A DNA stretch of 15,683 nt, from assembly GCA_045546875.1 (NCBI GenBank), contig JAZQDP010000485.1, positions 1 to 15,683 of the forward strand. The letters run 5' to 3'. Source of the DNA: RUG11551 sp045546875 (GTDB taxonomy: Bacteria > Planctomycetota > Planctomycetia > Pirellulales > Thermoguttaceae). A program made the position numbers and the translations under genes. Every line of letters begins with the position of its first letter. Position 1 is the first letter of the stretch. The notes beneath the pieces are model-generated. The model worked only from the letters and a program-made list of their open reading frames with translations. It did not search any database and was not told the DNA's origin. Shown piece by piece: positions 14,537-15,683 of the stretch.

Positions 14537-15634
14537 ATGCCGAGTCATTATTTATTCATATTGAATTATTTGTCAATTATTTTATTGACTTATTCTGCTT
14601 TTTCAGCTGAATACTCTAATCCTGTAACGATTCGCAGCCAGCAGGGTAGAATTATTCCAATAGGCATTGCAGATCCGTCTGTTGTTCAAGGGGACGATGG
14701 TTGGCTGTACTCGTTTTCGACCAATCGCATCGTTCTTAAAAGCCGGGACGGTTGTAACTGGCAAGTTCACACCCGAAACGTTATTCCCAACCCGACGTGG
14801 GGAGACGACTATTACGGACAGCCAATACACGCTCGCGTTTGGGCGCCTGACGTCCGAAAAGTTAAAAATAAATGGATTTATTATTACTCGCTTAGCGCTT
14901 GGGGGAAACCGTGCGGAATAGGGTATGCTGTTGCTGACAAGATTTCCGGTCCGTATGTTGACAAAGGAAAAATGTTTACCTGTGAGGAAATAGGCATCGA
15001 AAATTGCATTGACCCGCAGGTTATTGTAGAATCCAACGGTTCCGTTTATATGGTTATGGGGTCGTTCCGCGGCATCTATTTGATAGAGTTGACGTCAGAC
15101 GGAATGGGGTGCCTAAATGGCGTTGGATACCAAAAAGAGTGTAAAACTCTCATCGCCGGCTATCCCGGACCTTGGGACGGTTCAACTTACGAGGGGAGTT
15201 ATATCGTTAAAAAGGGCGATTATTATTACTATTTCGGCAGCGTCGGCACGTGTTGTGAGAGAGAAAAATCTACGTATCGAGTTTATGTCGCCCGGTCAAA
15301 AGACATTCGCGGACCGTACTGCGGTTCAGACGGTATGCCGATAACCCTATCGGGTCATGGAAAGACGTATGGAAATTTAGTTGTCAAAGCGCCTGAAACC
15401 AAGTCTGAAACCGTTGTTGGTCCAGGGCATAATTCAGTTTTTATAGACGATAACGGAGATTGGTGGCTGTATTATCATGCCTTTTCTCGACTTGACAAGT
15501 TCCAGACGAGGCATTTTTTTATGGATAAATTGCTATGGGACAAAGATGGATTCCCATACGTTGAGGGCAAAACGCCCTCATTTCAAAAGCGTATGGAAGG
15601 ACCTCAAATAGCGGCGCCTAATAACGCCAAATAG
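14537..15634 (+). CDS. Secreted glycoside hydrolase family 43 protein (arabinanase-like)
   Basis: The 365 residues start with a signal peptide (1-24, ending 'AFSA'), so the enzyme is exported. The rest fits the five-bladed propeller of GH43, which cuts arabinan, arabinoxylan or xylan side chains. The three catalytic acids are in place: Asp46 in 'GIADPSVV' (base), Asp159 in 'CIDPQV' (pKa modulator) and Glu219 in 'YEGSYI' (acid). 'WAPDV' (102-106) and 'GPGHNSVFID' (295-304) are also typical, the latter with a His seen in arabinanases. The mature part has nine Cys, more than usual. No sugar-binding module or membrane anchor is present. The exact substrate cannot be read from the sequence. The ATG has no clear ribosome site and lies 33 bases after the upstream gene. 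Confidence 0.9.
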   Translation: MPSHYLFILNYLSIILLTYSAFSAEYSNPVTIRSQQGRIIPIGIADPSVVQGDDGWLYSFSTNRIVLKSRDGCNWQVHTRNVIPNPTWGDDYYGQPIHARVWAPDVRKVKNKWIYYYSLSAWGKPCGIGYAVADKISGPYVDKGKMFTCEEIGIENCIDPQVIVESNGSVYMVMGSFRGIYLIELTSDGMGCLNGVGYQKECKTLIAGYPGPWDGSTYEGSYIVKKGDYYYYFGSVGTCCEREKSTYRVYVARSKDIRGPYCGSDGMPITLSGHGKTYGNLVVKAPETKSETVVGPGHNSVFIDDNGDWWLYYHAFSRLDKFQTRHFFMDKLLWDKDGFPYVEGKTPSFQKRMEGPQIAAPNNAK

Positions 15635-15683
15635 ATGGAACAGCCCGTTTATCCGTGATATGCAGGACGCTGGTTTTTCTGAT

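Overview
The window looks like chromosomal DNA from a Gram-negative-type bacterium, and most probably a planctomycete. This is an inference from gene content, not from a marker gene. The supporting signs are a beta-helix surface protein with a PEP-CTERM tail, a DUF805 membrane protein with a long outer domain ending in a motif I associate with planctomycete hypothetical proteins, ATP synthase b and c subunits that both carry signal peptides, many genes without a Shine-Dalgarno site, and a secreted plant-polysaccharide hydrolase. The hydrolase fits a life on plant matter or in a gut.

Bases 1-7688 hold one F1Fo ATP synthase operon on the + strand. It begins with the end of a small membrane protein (AtpI position), followed by atpB (a), atpE (c), atpF (b), atpH (delta), atpA (alpha), atpG (gamma), atpD (beta) and atpC (epsilon). 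All eight subunits look intact, with their catalytic residues present. The longer intergenic gaps (atpB-E, atpE-F, atpA-G, atpG-D, atpD-C) each contain an inverted repeat able to form a stem-loop. The atpD-atpC gap also carries a 7-bp tandem repeat. A 14-bp-stem intrinsic terminator closes the operon.

Bases 7689-8170 are AT-rich and have no convincing gene. Bases 8171-11116 encode a 981-residue secreted beta-helix protein with autotransporter-type repeats and a PEP-CTERM sorting signal. It converges, with only 2 bp between stop codons, on a minus-strand gene (11119-13269). That gene joins a DUF805 membrane domain to a roughly 560-residue outer domain and has a near-consensus sigma70 promoter.

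The last part (13597-15634) holds three + strand genes: two small membrane-anchored paralogues (112 and 156 aa) and a secreted GH43-family arabinanase-like enzyme. The first paralogue has an R-N-x-x-x-H motif as in HEPN-like domains; the second has lost it at the aligned position. This pair is the least explained part of the window. I see no rRNA, tRNA, CRISPR array, insertion sequence or prophage gene. Bases 15635-15683 contain nothing I can support.
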